64,000 nucleotides of DNA from Forficula auricularia (Eukaryota > Arthropoda > Insecta > Dermaptera > Forficulidae). The notes under the pieces are model-generated. The model did not search any database, was not told the DNA's origin, and saw only the letters and a program-made list of their open reading frames with translations. Positions 22,500 to 33,159 of the stretch are shown piece by piece; the first letter of the stretch is position 1, and each line of letters opens with the position of its first letter. A program made the position numbers and the translations under genes. The stretch is from NCBI GenBank assembly GCA_024734495.1, contig JALMQS010000085.1:23689077-23753076 (forward strand), read 5' to 3'.

Positions 22500-23321
22500 A
22501 AAACAGAAGAAAACCAAAGAATTATTAATAAATTACAAAAAAAAAAAAAAAAAAAAAAATAGTTGATAAAAATGCATACAAAATAAAATACTAAAATTAC
22601 ATTACTGTTCACTTGATATATACTTAGAACCAAAAGTGTTCCCTCAAGACTTCCACATTTTAACCACAAAATATTCTAGTTATAATATCTTTATTTAGTT
22701 ATTTTGAAAACAAAATTTTCGCTCTCTAGCTTCTTAATAGATTTCCCTAAAAAGAAAAAAATATATATCTAGAATGGGTGTAAATTGCCTGGAATAAACA
22801 TCTACCATTAAATATCTTATTTATGATATTATTATTTCTATGCTTCAATCCTATAATTAAAAAAATAATTGTCCTAAGTTTTAAATCCAATTTTTAATAA
22901 CATACTAGAATTCAACAAGCCAAACTTTTTCACTTTATTGGTCACTCCACTAAAATATTTATTAGATATGTAACTGTTAATTAGATATGTAGCCGATAAT
23001 TAAAAATTCATTTATTTATTTCTGAGAGGTGAATCTTAAGAATATTTTATTAAAATTTTTTTTTAAAAACATTGTATTAATACTTTTTTATTATTATTTT
23101 ATTATATTTCCAAAATAGGTAAGGAAGGCGGGAGGGGGCAAAAATGATAATTCCAAAAGATATCTGTTGTTATGTGGCTACCTTGCTATAACGACAAAAC
23201 GAATTTTTATATTTCCAATCGGGTAATTGAACGCCTAAGAAACAACAGATAAAATATTTCCAATTAAAATACTAATGATCGAAGGACAAACCTTCCAAAC
23301 TCTAGTCTCAAATAAATGGTA
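22500..23321. other. intron with an old dispersed repeat
   Basis: AT-rich. The stretch 23155-23320 (containing TCCAATCGGGTAATTGAACG) is related to 55235-55400 and, in inverted form, to about 27155-27215. Confidence 0.5.
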
Positions 23322-23644
23322 TACAGTGAAGCTTTTCAAATCCGAACCCGGGAAATCCGAAATCCCGAGAAATCCGAACGAGTTTTTTTTTTTGGACAAA
23401 TTTAAGTTTGGGTAGGTGTTTTCTCGAACTCTAGGCTAGGCCAAGATCTCCGCAGTAAGTTCACACTTGTATTTTGCCACGATTGTGCAACCCAGTAAAT
23501 AACGTGTTTTTTTGTAACTTTCTTCAGCTTCTCAAGGATAGAAAGAGAACCATTTTCTTCAATAAGATATCCAAACCACCAGCTTTCGGCTAATCCGAAC
23601 AAGTTACAGCCCCAATTAGTTCTGATTTAAAGGGTTTCACTGTA
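23322..23644. mobile_element. pogo-like element
   Basis: Ends CAGTGAAGCTTTTCAAATCC and, read inward from the right, CAGTGAAACCCTTTAAATCA, with TA at both flanks. GTTTGGGTAGGTGTTTTCTC and following sequence recur at about 60530-60610 in another member. No transposase. Confidence 0.75.
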
Positions 23645-23649
23645 TATAC

Positions 23650-24360
23650 ATATTTATATTTGGTATATATATATATATGTATCAGTGGCGTGGGTGACTT
23701 TTGAACCAGAGGATGCTGCCCAAAAAAGTTATCTTTATTTTTTAAAATTTTATTTTATATTTCGCTTTTTTTATTGCAAATTTTATTGAATACGAAATCA
23801 TAGAATTTTTTGTTATTTTTCAAATTTAACATTAGATTTTTATGATACGGTATGAAAATACTATACATGTTTTGAAATTTTAGGGATGATTCGCAACCAC
23901 AGCATCCATGGATATCACTGATATGTATGTAGCTATCTATCTACCCTCGAAAAAACAAAATTTGTTTAATTTAATAATGATGTTTCGGTAACAACTTTTA
24001 ATTGGGAATATTTCTCTTGGATCAATTTTAAATTCTAAAACCTAGGATACCCCCATGTGTTTCGAATAAGACTCGTGCTTGAACCTACACCTTCAATGTA
24101 ATCAACTCTTCTTGTACACTGTTAAAATAAATTGTATATTTACAATACAAATAGATAGGAAATTTACAAGATTGCGTGCAGTAAAAAAAAATACTATATT
24201 ATTTTGGTAAAATCACATTAACTCATTGCAAAAATACAAAAATAAATCGTAACTTTACTCTCTTCTTGTATTAATTGGATACGTATTACTAAAAAATATG
24301 TTGTAAGATTACAATACTGGTATATTAGTTTTGAGGCCGGATTTCTCATTTTTTATCTAC
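23650..24360. other. intron, no gene
   Basis: TA-rich microsatellite near 23660-23680; the rest is AT-rich without recognised features. Confidence 0.4.
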
Positions 24361-24364
24361 TCTT

Positions 24365-25105
24365 CTTAAAACTTAACTTGTATATTTATTTATATATATA
24401 TTTGTTTGTATATATATTTGTATCTTAGTTCTATTTTGAAAACGGCTCTACCGATTTTGATGAAATTCACGGGTTAGGGTTTTTGGGGTGACAATTCGAT
24501 CTATCACGGTCTCATCTTCGACAAAATTGTTTTCGATTGGTTTTTTCGTAATCAAATTAATTATACTCAGGTAGACAAATCCCATTCTTAGGGTTTAAAA
24601 AAAAGGTTACTCTTTTCCTTTTGTTTTCAGGCAGACAATGGGTTGGGTTAATCCTTTTTTCTCAAAGGCCTTGAAGAAATATTGTGATTGTGGTGTGTTG
24701 TTGTCAAGCATTAACTAAACCCGAACAAAGCTCGGTCTTCCAGGTATATATATGTAAGTATTTGTATTTTTTTTTAAATGCTCTAACGATTTTGATGAAA
24801 CAAACTCTATTAACAAGTTTTGAGGATGAGAAAGCGATCTTGATGCGGAGCGGGGGTGGATGTGGGGGCAGTGGTGGGGGATCCGGGGGCAGGGCGAGGT
24901 TTCGGGGTGGGGTCGAGCAGGGTGGAGGTGGGGGTACAGTGGTCGAATACTATATAGATATATTTGTATTTTTTTAATTTGAAAACGGCTCTCAAATAAA
25001 AATCGACCTTTTTATCAGAATTTTAAATTAAAAATAATATTAAAATAACGATTTTAACTGAAGGAAGAAGTTACCTAGCATCGCTCGGTGCCTCCAGGTA
25101 CTAGT
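24365..25105. repeat. unclassified repeat, family shared with 29340-29760
   Basis: CGATTTTGATGAAATTCACG and GACAATTCGATCTATCACGG match the copy near 29400-29500; the ends ATCGCTCGGTGCCTCCAGGT and its relative near 29730 also match. A G-rich tract at about 24846-24935 is unique to this copy. It may be a Helitron-like or retroposon family; I cannot tell. Confidence 0.5.
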
Positions 25106-25109
25106 AAAA

Positions 25110-26027
25110 TTATATAAGAAATTTTTAACAGTGTATTATAATATCAAAATCAGATATATCGCAGAGTAATGGCTCTATGAGCCATCCTGTCACATTAAAA
25201 TTTCGACCCGAATTCGACCCACTGATCATAATTGACTCCTTTTAAAATTTCATCGAGCCCCTGGAGGACTTCTATTTTAGAGCCATCAATTCCCGAAATA
25301 TTGCCTTGTGAAAATTTGTTTCGATTCTTTAGCCTTGTGTTCATTGACTATATTGGATACCTAGTAGCTGTGTAGAATGTATGGGTATTAATAGTAGGAG
25401 CGAGATTAAAATCGATTGCATATATTTGGGGTGTGCGCGGAACCCCGATCCCCGACGACACCCTAACCTGGGTCAACCCGACTTCCAAAAATTGTTGAAA
25501 ATTGATCGATTTTGGTTCGCTTAAATTCCACCTTGCATATTTCTTTCACAATCGATCCATTAAAGGTATAGAAACCTTCAATCTTACTTCCTGAAGCGTT
25601 TAGAATAATTTCCGCCCTATCTCTTTAGTTATCAAAAGAAAAGTATTATATGCAATATAAAATCACCTAGATGAGATATTCTCATCGGAATGCACAACAT
25701 TTCGACAATTAATTCTGGTTTCCTTTTCAAGTTGTCCGAAATGCTCTGTCTATTCCAGTGAATGACTTTGCAAGTACTTCAAAACGACTCCAGAATTATG
25801 TGCCTATTATACTATTTACTTTTGAAGTATCTAACCTAAAAGAGAGTTTATGGTCATGGTAAGACCATCAGAAAGTTTTTTTATGACTTTGGAAACATCC
25901 ATTTAGTCAGATTCTACTATATTTAGTATAGGTATATGGTATATGTGTTTATATGTGTGGATATGTATAAATGTATATAGTCTAAGTTGATGTAGAGGTC
26001 AGGATAAACGATCAGAAGGTTTTAAAG
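25110..26027. other. intron, no gene
   Basis: No exon or RNA gene found. A GC-richer patch at 25425-25490 has no recognised identity. Confidence 0.4.
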
Positions 26028-26150
26028 CAGGGGTGTCCAACCTTTTGGTTTATACGGGCCACATTTGAAGGAAAAACAAATGCCTCGGGCGGCATATAAA
26101 ATATACTAATTCCATTGATATTTGTTATTCAAAAAATATATCTAATAATG
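26028..26150. mobile_element. hAT-type left end, truncated
   Basis: CAGGGGTGTCCAACCTTTTG closely matches the left end of the element at 4737 and similarity continues for about 110 bp. No matching right end was found before the foldback at 26498. Confidence 0.6.
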
Positions 26151-26497
26151 TAGAATAATGATATCCACCAAGACAAAAAATCAAAAATATCCTATCATCA
26201 TAATCTTTGAGTTCTTTTCCTTCAGGATTTTGTTTTTAAATCATTTATTTACTTCTATTAGCAATTTGAAGTCTTTTAGAAATATATATCGAGTTTAATT
26301 ATTTCTTAACATTTCCAAATTCTTGAATTAATTGAATGTTATCTCTATATATAATAACGAGTATCCAATTCAGTCTAAGTGCAATAGTCGAAAGGCCATT
26401 CCTAGACTAATAGAAATTAAGAAATTAACTTCTACTAGTCTAAAACAGGTCTGGGATTGTATTTGGAATCCTTGCCTTAGTTCAGGGAGATAGGGAG

Positions 26498-27152
26498 AGA
26501 GCATATGGCTAGAAAAGTGTCGCCTGTCTAGGTCATTGCTGACTCACAGTCCGCCATCTTGGATCTTTCAAAACATTGAGATTTCCATATGGTCCTATAC
26601 TAAAATATATATCATTTTACCTTCGATTTTCAAAATTATAAGGTCACCTAAATAAAAAACTAATAAAAGAACTATTTTAAATTATAGTTTTTTGATTTTT
26701 ACAGATATCTAGAGAAAATTGAAATTAATTAAAATTATTAATTATTAAAATTATTTCACATTATAATAAGATGAATATACACAAAATAGTCATAGGAACA
26801 TATACTGTATTTTATATTAAAGTAAAACGTTCTTATATGTGAGTATTAGCTCTTTGTTAAACAGGTATTTCTCATTTGATAACGTTATGTTTGGCAATGT
26901 TTTATGCTATGCAAGATGGCAAGATGATTTTCTCTAGATATCTGTAAAAATCAAAAAACTATAATTTAAAATAGTTCTTTTATTAGATTTTTTATTTAGG
27001 TGACCTTAAAATTTTGAAAATCGAAGGTAAAATGATATATATTTTAGTATAGGACCATATGGAAATCTCAATGTTTTGAAAGATCCAAGATGGCGGACTG
27101 TGAGTCAGCGATGACGTAGACAGGCGACACTTTTCTAGCCATTTGCTCTCTG
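26498..27152. mobile_element. long foldback element with ~220-bp arms
   Basis: The arms 26498-26722 and 26930-27152 are nearly identical inverted copies (GGCTAGAAAAGTGTCGCCTG mirrored by AGGCGACACTTTTCTAGCC). The spacer is about 205 bp and non-coding. Confidence 0.87.
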
Positions 27153-27159
27153 GTTATTT

Positions 27160-28009
27160 CTCATAGATTCAATTACCCGATTGGATATAAAAAATTCGTG
27201 TTTCCAGGAATTCTGGATTACTCATGAAGCAATCGCTGAATGATACAGTAACTTCTTTCGAGAGGAGAAAATTTTTTATCCAATTTTTGCCATTTTCCGC
27301 CACTAAAGTAGTAATCCATGATAAAATATTTATAATTGACTTACTCTCGGCAAAATATTTTTTTTTTCAATTTGAAATAAAAAAAATAAGCATCACAGAA
27401 CTTTTGATACTTGTTAAGGACAGTGATTTTTATTTTTTTCATTTTCATTGAAACACTATAAAGAAACTAATTTGAAAGGGGAAAATTGGTAGTATGATTC
27501 AAGAACACCCTGTTTAACTTACGAGCGACCAAGGGATTCGAGAATGTCTTGTTTCTATTTTTTGTTTCCTATATTCTCTATCTCCCAGCATTAATGAATT
27601 ATTTTTAATGAGTTGCGTTTTAAAAGTAATAATTTTTTATTCATGGCTATTATATTTATTTGCTGCTTAAGGGATGGTTGCACCTCTGAACTCTGAAATC
27701 CTTTTGGGAAAAGAAAGCCACGTCTCTTGTTTTTAGAAAAAACAGTTTCCGTGGGATCTTTTAATTCCTAATTCCCAGCACATTAAATAATAATTAATTC
27801 TTCGAAAAACAAAACCACCCCTTGGAACATAATATTCCCAATTGGATCATATAATACAATTTTTATTTCTATTTTACATGCTTTTATTTAACTTTCTGTT
27901 TGTTTGTCTGCCTGCCTGGGTAGAATCTTGAAATTCAATTTGGACCACAGAGTGGAATTTCCACGCATACGCAATTGCAATAGCTTGACATAAATAGTTA
28001 TATAATGAA
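27160..28009. other. AT-rich intron, no gene
   Basis: An inverted piece of the 23155/55235 repeat lies at 27155-27215. Nothing else recognised. Confidence 0.4.
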
Positions 28010-28937
28010 CTAGCTGCAAGGCCCGCCTTCGGCGGCTCTCTTGCTAGCCAGGGGCACGCCCCTGGACTCCCAACCCACGAACCCCCCCAGACCCCACTCC
28101 CACCCACTACACCCCCACACCATGCACCCGTGCCCCCCCCCTCCGACAATGCCTCTGGATCCTCACTCCTCACTGCACCACCCCACCCCCCGTGTACTCC
28201 ACCCCCGCCCCACACCACCACCCGACCCACCCCACTAGGCCTATAGACCCTCATCTAAACCCTCCACTCCACCCTGCACCCCCGGACCCCACCCCGTGCC
28301 TTTCACCCCCGCACCATCACTCCACCCCGCAGCCAGTTTTTTCTTTTCTAGCCTTGTAGTGACCCACAGATTATGTATACAAAATTAGGATAAGTTGGCT
28401 CTAAGGGTAAGAGTTTTCATTTTTTTGAACCCCCCCCCCTCATTTTGGGTGGTTAGTTTTTACATTTCTAGCCTTCTGGTGACACACAGATTATGTTTGA
28501 GTTTGGTCAATGAGCAAGAATTTTCATATTTTGACCCCCCCCCCTTTTTGGGTAGTTTTTGGGGGAAATTTTTTTAAACAAAAGTTGTCAGAAATTACAT
28601 CCCCTACAACTTTGCTCATGATAAAATTTGCCGTAGTGTTAATAGTTTAGGAGTTATTTGATAATTTTCATTCGTGCTCCCCCCAAACCCCCTTCTGGGG
28701 TCAAAATATCAACAAAATATATAATCAATCAATAAAAACGTAAGTTAGTAGACATCCGATTTAAATATGAAATTTCATAATAATCCCTTCAGCCGTTTTT
28801 ACGTGAATCGTGAGCAACGACGGAAACATACAGACATACAGACAGGAATTTTGTTGAGGGTGTTTTCGTTCATAACTTTGTTTGAAACGTGTGCAACCAA
28901 AATTTGGCGTGATTTGGATCAATGTACAGACAAAACA

Positions 28938-29002
<65 letters not shown>
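28010..29002 (-). mobile_element. Helitron, longer relative of 10122-10846
   Basis: The 3' end on the minus strand has the GCCGCCGAAGGCGGGC hairpin and CTAG before T (28013-28010); the 5' end TCTATATATA is at 29002, preceded by A. The (TA)n run next to the 5' end has expanded to over 50 bp (about 28944-29000). A C-rich stretch at 28060-28330 is absent from the shorter copy. Confidence 0.85.
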
Positions 29003-29339
29003 TTAATAAATGAATATATTGAATTTTCAATTATAACAAGGAATTTCATGGTATTGGAAATATATAATTCTAAGAAAATTTTCTATATTTCTAAAATTCT
29101 TAGCAAATATCAATTAAAAATTATTCAAAATTCTAAAGAGACGGCTAAAAAATTTTTATGGATCTCAAATTTGGAAACATGTATACTAACAAATTTTCAT
29201 AAGAGACTCAAAAAAAAAGAAAATAAAAAATAAACATTCATCCAAATGAAAATTTTTTGAGTACAGAAAAAAATTGAATCGGTCATTTCAAAAACCACCT
29301 AAGTCACACAATCAGAACTTTTCAGGATTTTATCTTATC

Positions 29340-29760
29340 TTATCTTATTATATTAATCGAGCAATTCTTGTATATGTATATAGAATCGGGTACTTGAAAA
29401 CGGCTCCAACGATTTGGATGAAATTCACGGGTTAGGGACTATTTGTGTTGACAATTCGATCTGTCATGGTCTCATCTTCGGCTAAGTTGTTTTTGATGGG
29501 TTTTTTGTTAATGAAATAATTATTTACAGGTGGTTGTATCAATAAAAATGTATAATTACATTTTTTTCAATTTCCTTTTAATAATTAATTAGTTTTCAAT
29601 TATAAATCCCACAAATATTTCATTACAAATATTATTAAATATTATAATAGTATTTTTGATTGAATAATAAATTATTCAAAATAATCTTAATACCATATAT
29701 CACCTTGAACTAAAGCAAAAAATTATCGAGCAACGCTGTTCCAGGTACTCAATAAAAACT
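29340..29760. repeat. unclassified repeat, second copy of 24365-25105
   Basis: See the similarity in ATGAAATTCACGGGTTAGGG and GGTCTCATCTTCG blocks and in the terminal CCAGGTACT. It lacks the G-rich insert. Confidence 0.5.
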
Positions 29761-30162
29761 GTGTAATTCACTAGTAAAAGAATTTTCAAGGAATTTTTTG
29801 GTCTGAATATAGTATTTGGACTTAAAAGTTTGTGAATATCGAATAAGCTTTATAAATAAATAATAAACTTAAACAAAAAAAAAACCCGAAAATATATTCG
29901 TGACTTATGTTGTTTTAGCATGAAACAGGGTTAGGTGGTACTCCCTCCGTAAAAATGGTATACATTTTAATATTTAATACAGTACATTAGTACATAATAA
30001 TAATAATAAAAAAAATTTCTTTGTTCAATTTGATTCTTTCAGCTTTTTGACAGAAAACAATTACTTTGTTTAAAAGGTTTATATTTTATGTTATTTGATG
30101 AATTGAATGAATTGTGATAGAAAAAAGAATACTGTTTGAAATGTTTTTTCTCTTAGTTAAAA

Positions 30163-30290
30163 ATCCTGACAAATAAGTTTAATAAATGAGCCACTGAGGA
30201 AGTTGCAAAACAGCAACGAAACGTATGGCATATTTAATCAAAACTTGTATTTAATTTAATTTAAAGTCTTGTCCAACTCCCTACGATTCC
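30163..30290 (+). repeat. repeat with hammerhead-like core
   Basis: It contains CTGAGGA (30194-30200), stem II GTTGC/GCAAC, and GAAACGTA (30218-30225), and ends with GTCCAACTCCCTACGATT, the mirrored terminus of the MITE at 9868-10106. Confidence 0.6.
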
Positions 30291-30379
30291 TCGAAAAATC
30301 AAATAAAACTAAAATTAAATATAGAAAAAATATTAAATTCATTTTATTATCACAAATAACTTAATACAAATAAATACGA

Positions 30380-30884
30380 TAAATACGCCAATAGCAGCCG
30401 GTGTACCAATACACGAAACGAAAATGCATTGAACTCAGCTGTATCTCTGTACTCAATAAAAATTGGACACATGTTATATGGCATTTTGTTATTGCAATTC
30501 GTCTATACTACCACCTCCTAAAATATTTACTATTCCTCCTGAAATACCCTGTATACCTACTTTTCAGCTAATCGACCTTCACGATGAAGTTTTACCTTTT
30601 TTACCTATATGAGGGATTTCCCCTCCTTTCAACATAATTGATTCCATACGCGTTTGTAATGTTATAAAAACTTTATCAAGAGTAGATATTTTTCTCTAGT
30701 TTATTAAATGCATCTTGAACACATTCCATCAATTTTTATTAATACCACCGTGTTCTAATTTTTCTTTGTTCTTTAAATACTGTAATAGCTGTTGCAAGAT
30801 ACCATAACGTTGTTGATAAGTCAATTGCTTCAATTTGGCATCTCTTCTTTGTAAATTGACGTTATTTGAGTTTAAATTTTCCAT
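30380..30884 (-). pseudogene. mariner-type transposase remnant
   Basis: From ATG at 30884 on the minus strand, a frame reads QRRDAKLKQLTYQQRYGILQ then QLLQYLKNKEKLEHGGINKN before TGA at 30731. This is the N-terminal motif of plant/protist-style mariner transposases (a short helix-turn-helix leader with 'KL..LT..QR..I...L'). Further downstream, in another frame, ESIMLKGGEIPHIGKKGKT matches the '.. G .. Y.IPHM.K..L' block known near the end of such transposases. The catalytic core between them is not intact. It lies inside the Stowaway-like TIRs, which supports the assignment. Decayed and unlikely to be functional. Confidence 0.6.
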
Positions 30885-31241
30885 TTTGAAATTACAGCGG
30901 TGATTATTTTATTTTTCTTAAAAATACTAAACTTTGGTCTTCAAATTCCCTGGTTAACTCAAAATCAACGCCTGTCAAATATGTTAAGATATTTAGTTAC
31001 CAATGTGAACAATAACAATATAATGAGTATTGCCAGTTGCTTTGGAAACTCGAGATAATCTAAGATTTTCTTTCAAATGTATACCATATTTTCGGACAGA
31101 GGGACTATTAAATTTGAACAAAACAATCATATTATGACTTGTGTTGTTTAAGGAATTTTTTTTAAGGACTTCAGGGTACTGTTTGAAGATGAAGAAATGT
31201 TCTGACGTACTTGGTATTTACTCAGATTATGGGTTCTTTAA

Positions 31242-32299
31242 CACTAGAACGCCCGAAGCCGTCAATTTGACGGTTTTCACATTTCATTTCTCTTTCATTT
31301 CGTTACTATTTAAGTTAGAACTTTGAAACTCGCTGACTTTTAATCATTTTTGAATAGCTTTCTAATAAAAAAAATAGCACCCTATGAATTTTTATTTAGG
31401 AGAAAATTATGGATTTACCAAGAACGCCCAAAAGCCGTCAATTTGACGGTAACACTTTTTTACCCCAATTTTTATATTTTAAATTAATTTTTCAAGTACG
31501 AATAATTCCCATTCTTTTTTTGGAACATTTCCATCCTTTTTGACCCTCGGATTTGTTCTGCCTTTTTTTTAATTTACAATCTTCCTTGAAAAACTTGGGG
31601 TAAAATAAAAATTATGTTTCTTTATGTTTTTTTTTTATTTTTTTTATCTTTTGATGATTCACTTGTTCACTTTTTTTATCTTTTGATGATTCACTTGTTA
31701 TTAATGTTTATTAATGTATTGTAGCTAGATTGTATTGATGTTTGGAGGACCTAGCCACCGAGGACTTGTGCCTCTAAGCAGGTCGAGGAATAAAGATTTA
31801 TTTATTTATTATTTTACAACATTTCGAGGGAACCTAATGTTTTGAAATCCATATATATATATATGTCGAGCCCCTAGTCTTGCCATTTCATTTTTGTTCC
31901 GCCCTTAGAATTATCAACAACAAATTTCTCTCTCAATTTCTCGTGAGTTTTTTTCGTATATTTGTTTTTTTATTTCAATATTATTTATAATAATATAATA
32001 ATTATAATTATAACATATAATATAGAACTACTGGTTTTGTTAATGATAATACTCCATAAATATAGCAAGTTAATTTTTCATTTTATATCATAATGATTAT
32101 TAAAATGTAATATATTAATGTGTATTTTTAATATATAAATTGATAATAGAATTATATTTATTATTAGAAAAAATAAAAAAAAATATTAAATAAAAGGAAA
32201 CAGAATGATTTTATTTAGTTTGAGTGTTGAAAAATGCAAGTCGTCAAATTGACGGCATCCGGGCGTTCTAGAGGATCTGAAAGTCCGGGCGTTCTAGTG
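31242..32299. mobile_element. piggyBac-type MITE, copy 2
   Basis: Ends CACTAGAACGCCCG and CGGGCGTTCTAGTG with intact TTAA on both sides (31238-31241, 32300-32303). Very similar to copy 1, but it contains a ~170-bp insertion that includes a LINE 3' tail (31697-31810). Subterminal GTCAATTTGACGG palindromes are conserved. Confidence 0.9.
31697..31810 (+). mobile_element. LINE 3' tail fragment
   Basis: GGAGGACCTAGCCACCGAGG, AATAAAGATTT and a (TTTA)n tail match the LINE 3' UTR at about 13690-13790. It is a heavily 5'-truncated insertion within the piggyBac MITE. Confidence 0.8.
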
Positions 32300-32513
32300 T
32301 TAAAATGACCGGGACAAAAAAAAACATGTTTGGAAAAATCTTGACTTAGGTTGTTTTTGAAATGACCGATTCAAATGATTTCCTACTTTTGAGTACATTT
32401 TGAAATAAAAGGGTGATTTTTTAAAAAAAAATTCAATTTAAAAGCTAAAGATAAATATAAAAAAAAAAAAAAAAAAAAGAGAGTATGTCTGTCACTTGAC
32501 CCACTTTTTGTAC

Positions 32514-32701
32514 CTTTGGCGAAGCTCCTCGACATCCGCCTGGAGCATGTTGTAGTGTTCTTCCTTGGCGCACAAAGACTCCTTGAGAACTGCAATGTGC
32601 CGCTGATAGTCCTGGTGCTGGTCCTCGAGGGTTTTCATCTTGGCAGACATCGCGAGCAGCTCCTGGTCGCGTCGTTGAATTTCTGCCCGATACTCGTCTA
32701 G
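32514..32701 (-). CDS. brp: Bruchpilot/ELKS coiled-coil exon (first visible)
   Basis: An internal exon of up to 188 nt. The peptide is LDEYRAEIQRRDQELLAMSA, KMKTLEDQHQDYQRHIAVLK, ESLCAKEEHYNMLQADVEEL, RQR, ending in a split arginine codon before the donor CCAAAG/GTACAA. EIQRRDQELL, HI.VLKESL.AKE and MLQ.DVE.LR are strong ELKS/CAST/ERC signatures; together with the exon at 22347-22494 they give the known family order. Two AG acceptors lie four bases apart (exon start 32701 or 32697), and the choice depends on the phase of the upstream exon, which is not in the window. If the donor were not used the frame would stop within seven codons (YKKWVK), so splicing is required. The gene start is upstream, beyond 64000 or unrecognised. 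Confidence 0.92.
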
Positions 32702-33075
32702 CTATATTTTTTTGAGTTTTCCAAAAAAAAAAAAAAAAGAGACACGCACACATCCATACGGAAATCCAGCCATTCCATTGATATACACAGATACATTCAC
32801 ACACGCACGCACGCACACAACAACAAGTGGGTCAAAAATGTTGAGGAGTTTTTAGTAGTTTGTAATAGTGAGAAAGAGAAAAGGGGTGGTTGAAATAGAA
32901 AGTGAGGGGTGAAGCATTCATTAACTACAACTCAATTCATTCATTAAAATAGTTATAAGGGTTATTTTTAACTTTTATTCTAGTCGCTCTAACCCTCGAT
33001 AAAAAAATCAATATTTTTAAACTCATTTCATTTCGAGAGTTCAATTTAAAAAACATATGTTTAAAGATACATCTT

Positions 33076-33155
33076 TAAATAAAATTAAAAACAGTTTACT
33101 AGGTAGGTTTATTTGTGAAACCTACCTAGTGATCTATTTTTAATTTTATTAAGTG
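33076..33155. repeat. hairpin, AGGTAGGTTTCACA family, copy 3
   Basis: AAAATTAAAAACAGTTTACT plus AGGTAGGTTT are mirrored by AAACCTACCT and AGTGATCTATTTTTAATTTT almost without a loop. Confidence 0.8.
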
Positions 33156-33159
33156 TTTG

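Larger units (their letters stand above)
29941..31105. mobile_element. mariner-type element with Stowaway-like ends
   Basis: The left end CTCCCTCCGTAAAAATGGTA pairs with the right-end mirror GTCCCTCTGTCCGAAAATAT, then GGTATACATT on both sides, all flanked by TA. CTCCCTCCGT ends are known from Stowaway MITEs and their mariner-like partners. It encloses a transposase remnant (minus strand) and a nested ribozyme-bearing repeat at 30163-30290. Confidence 0.8.

Noticed and set aside
28041..28254. Proline/glycine-rich ORFs on both strands
   Set aside because: They arise from the C-rich tract of a Helitron and have no domain or splice context.
28767..29233. ORFs with IYIYIY tracts (also at 3128-3535)
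   Set aside because: They are translations of TA microsatellites.
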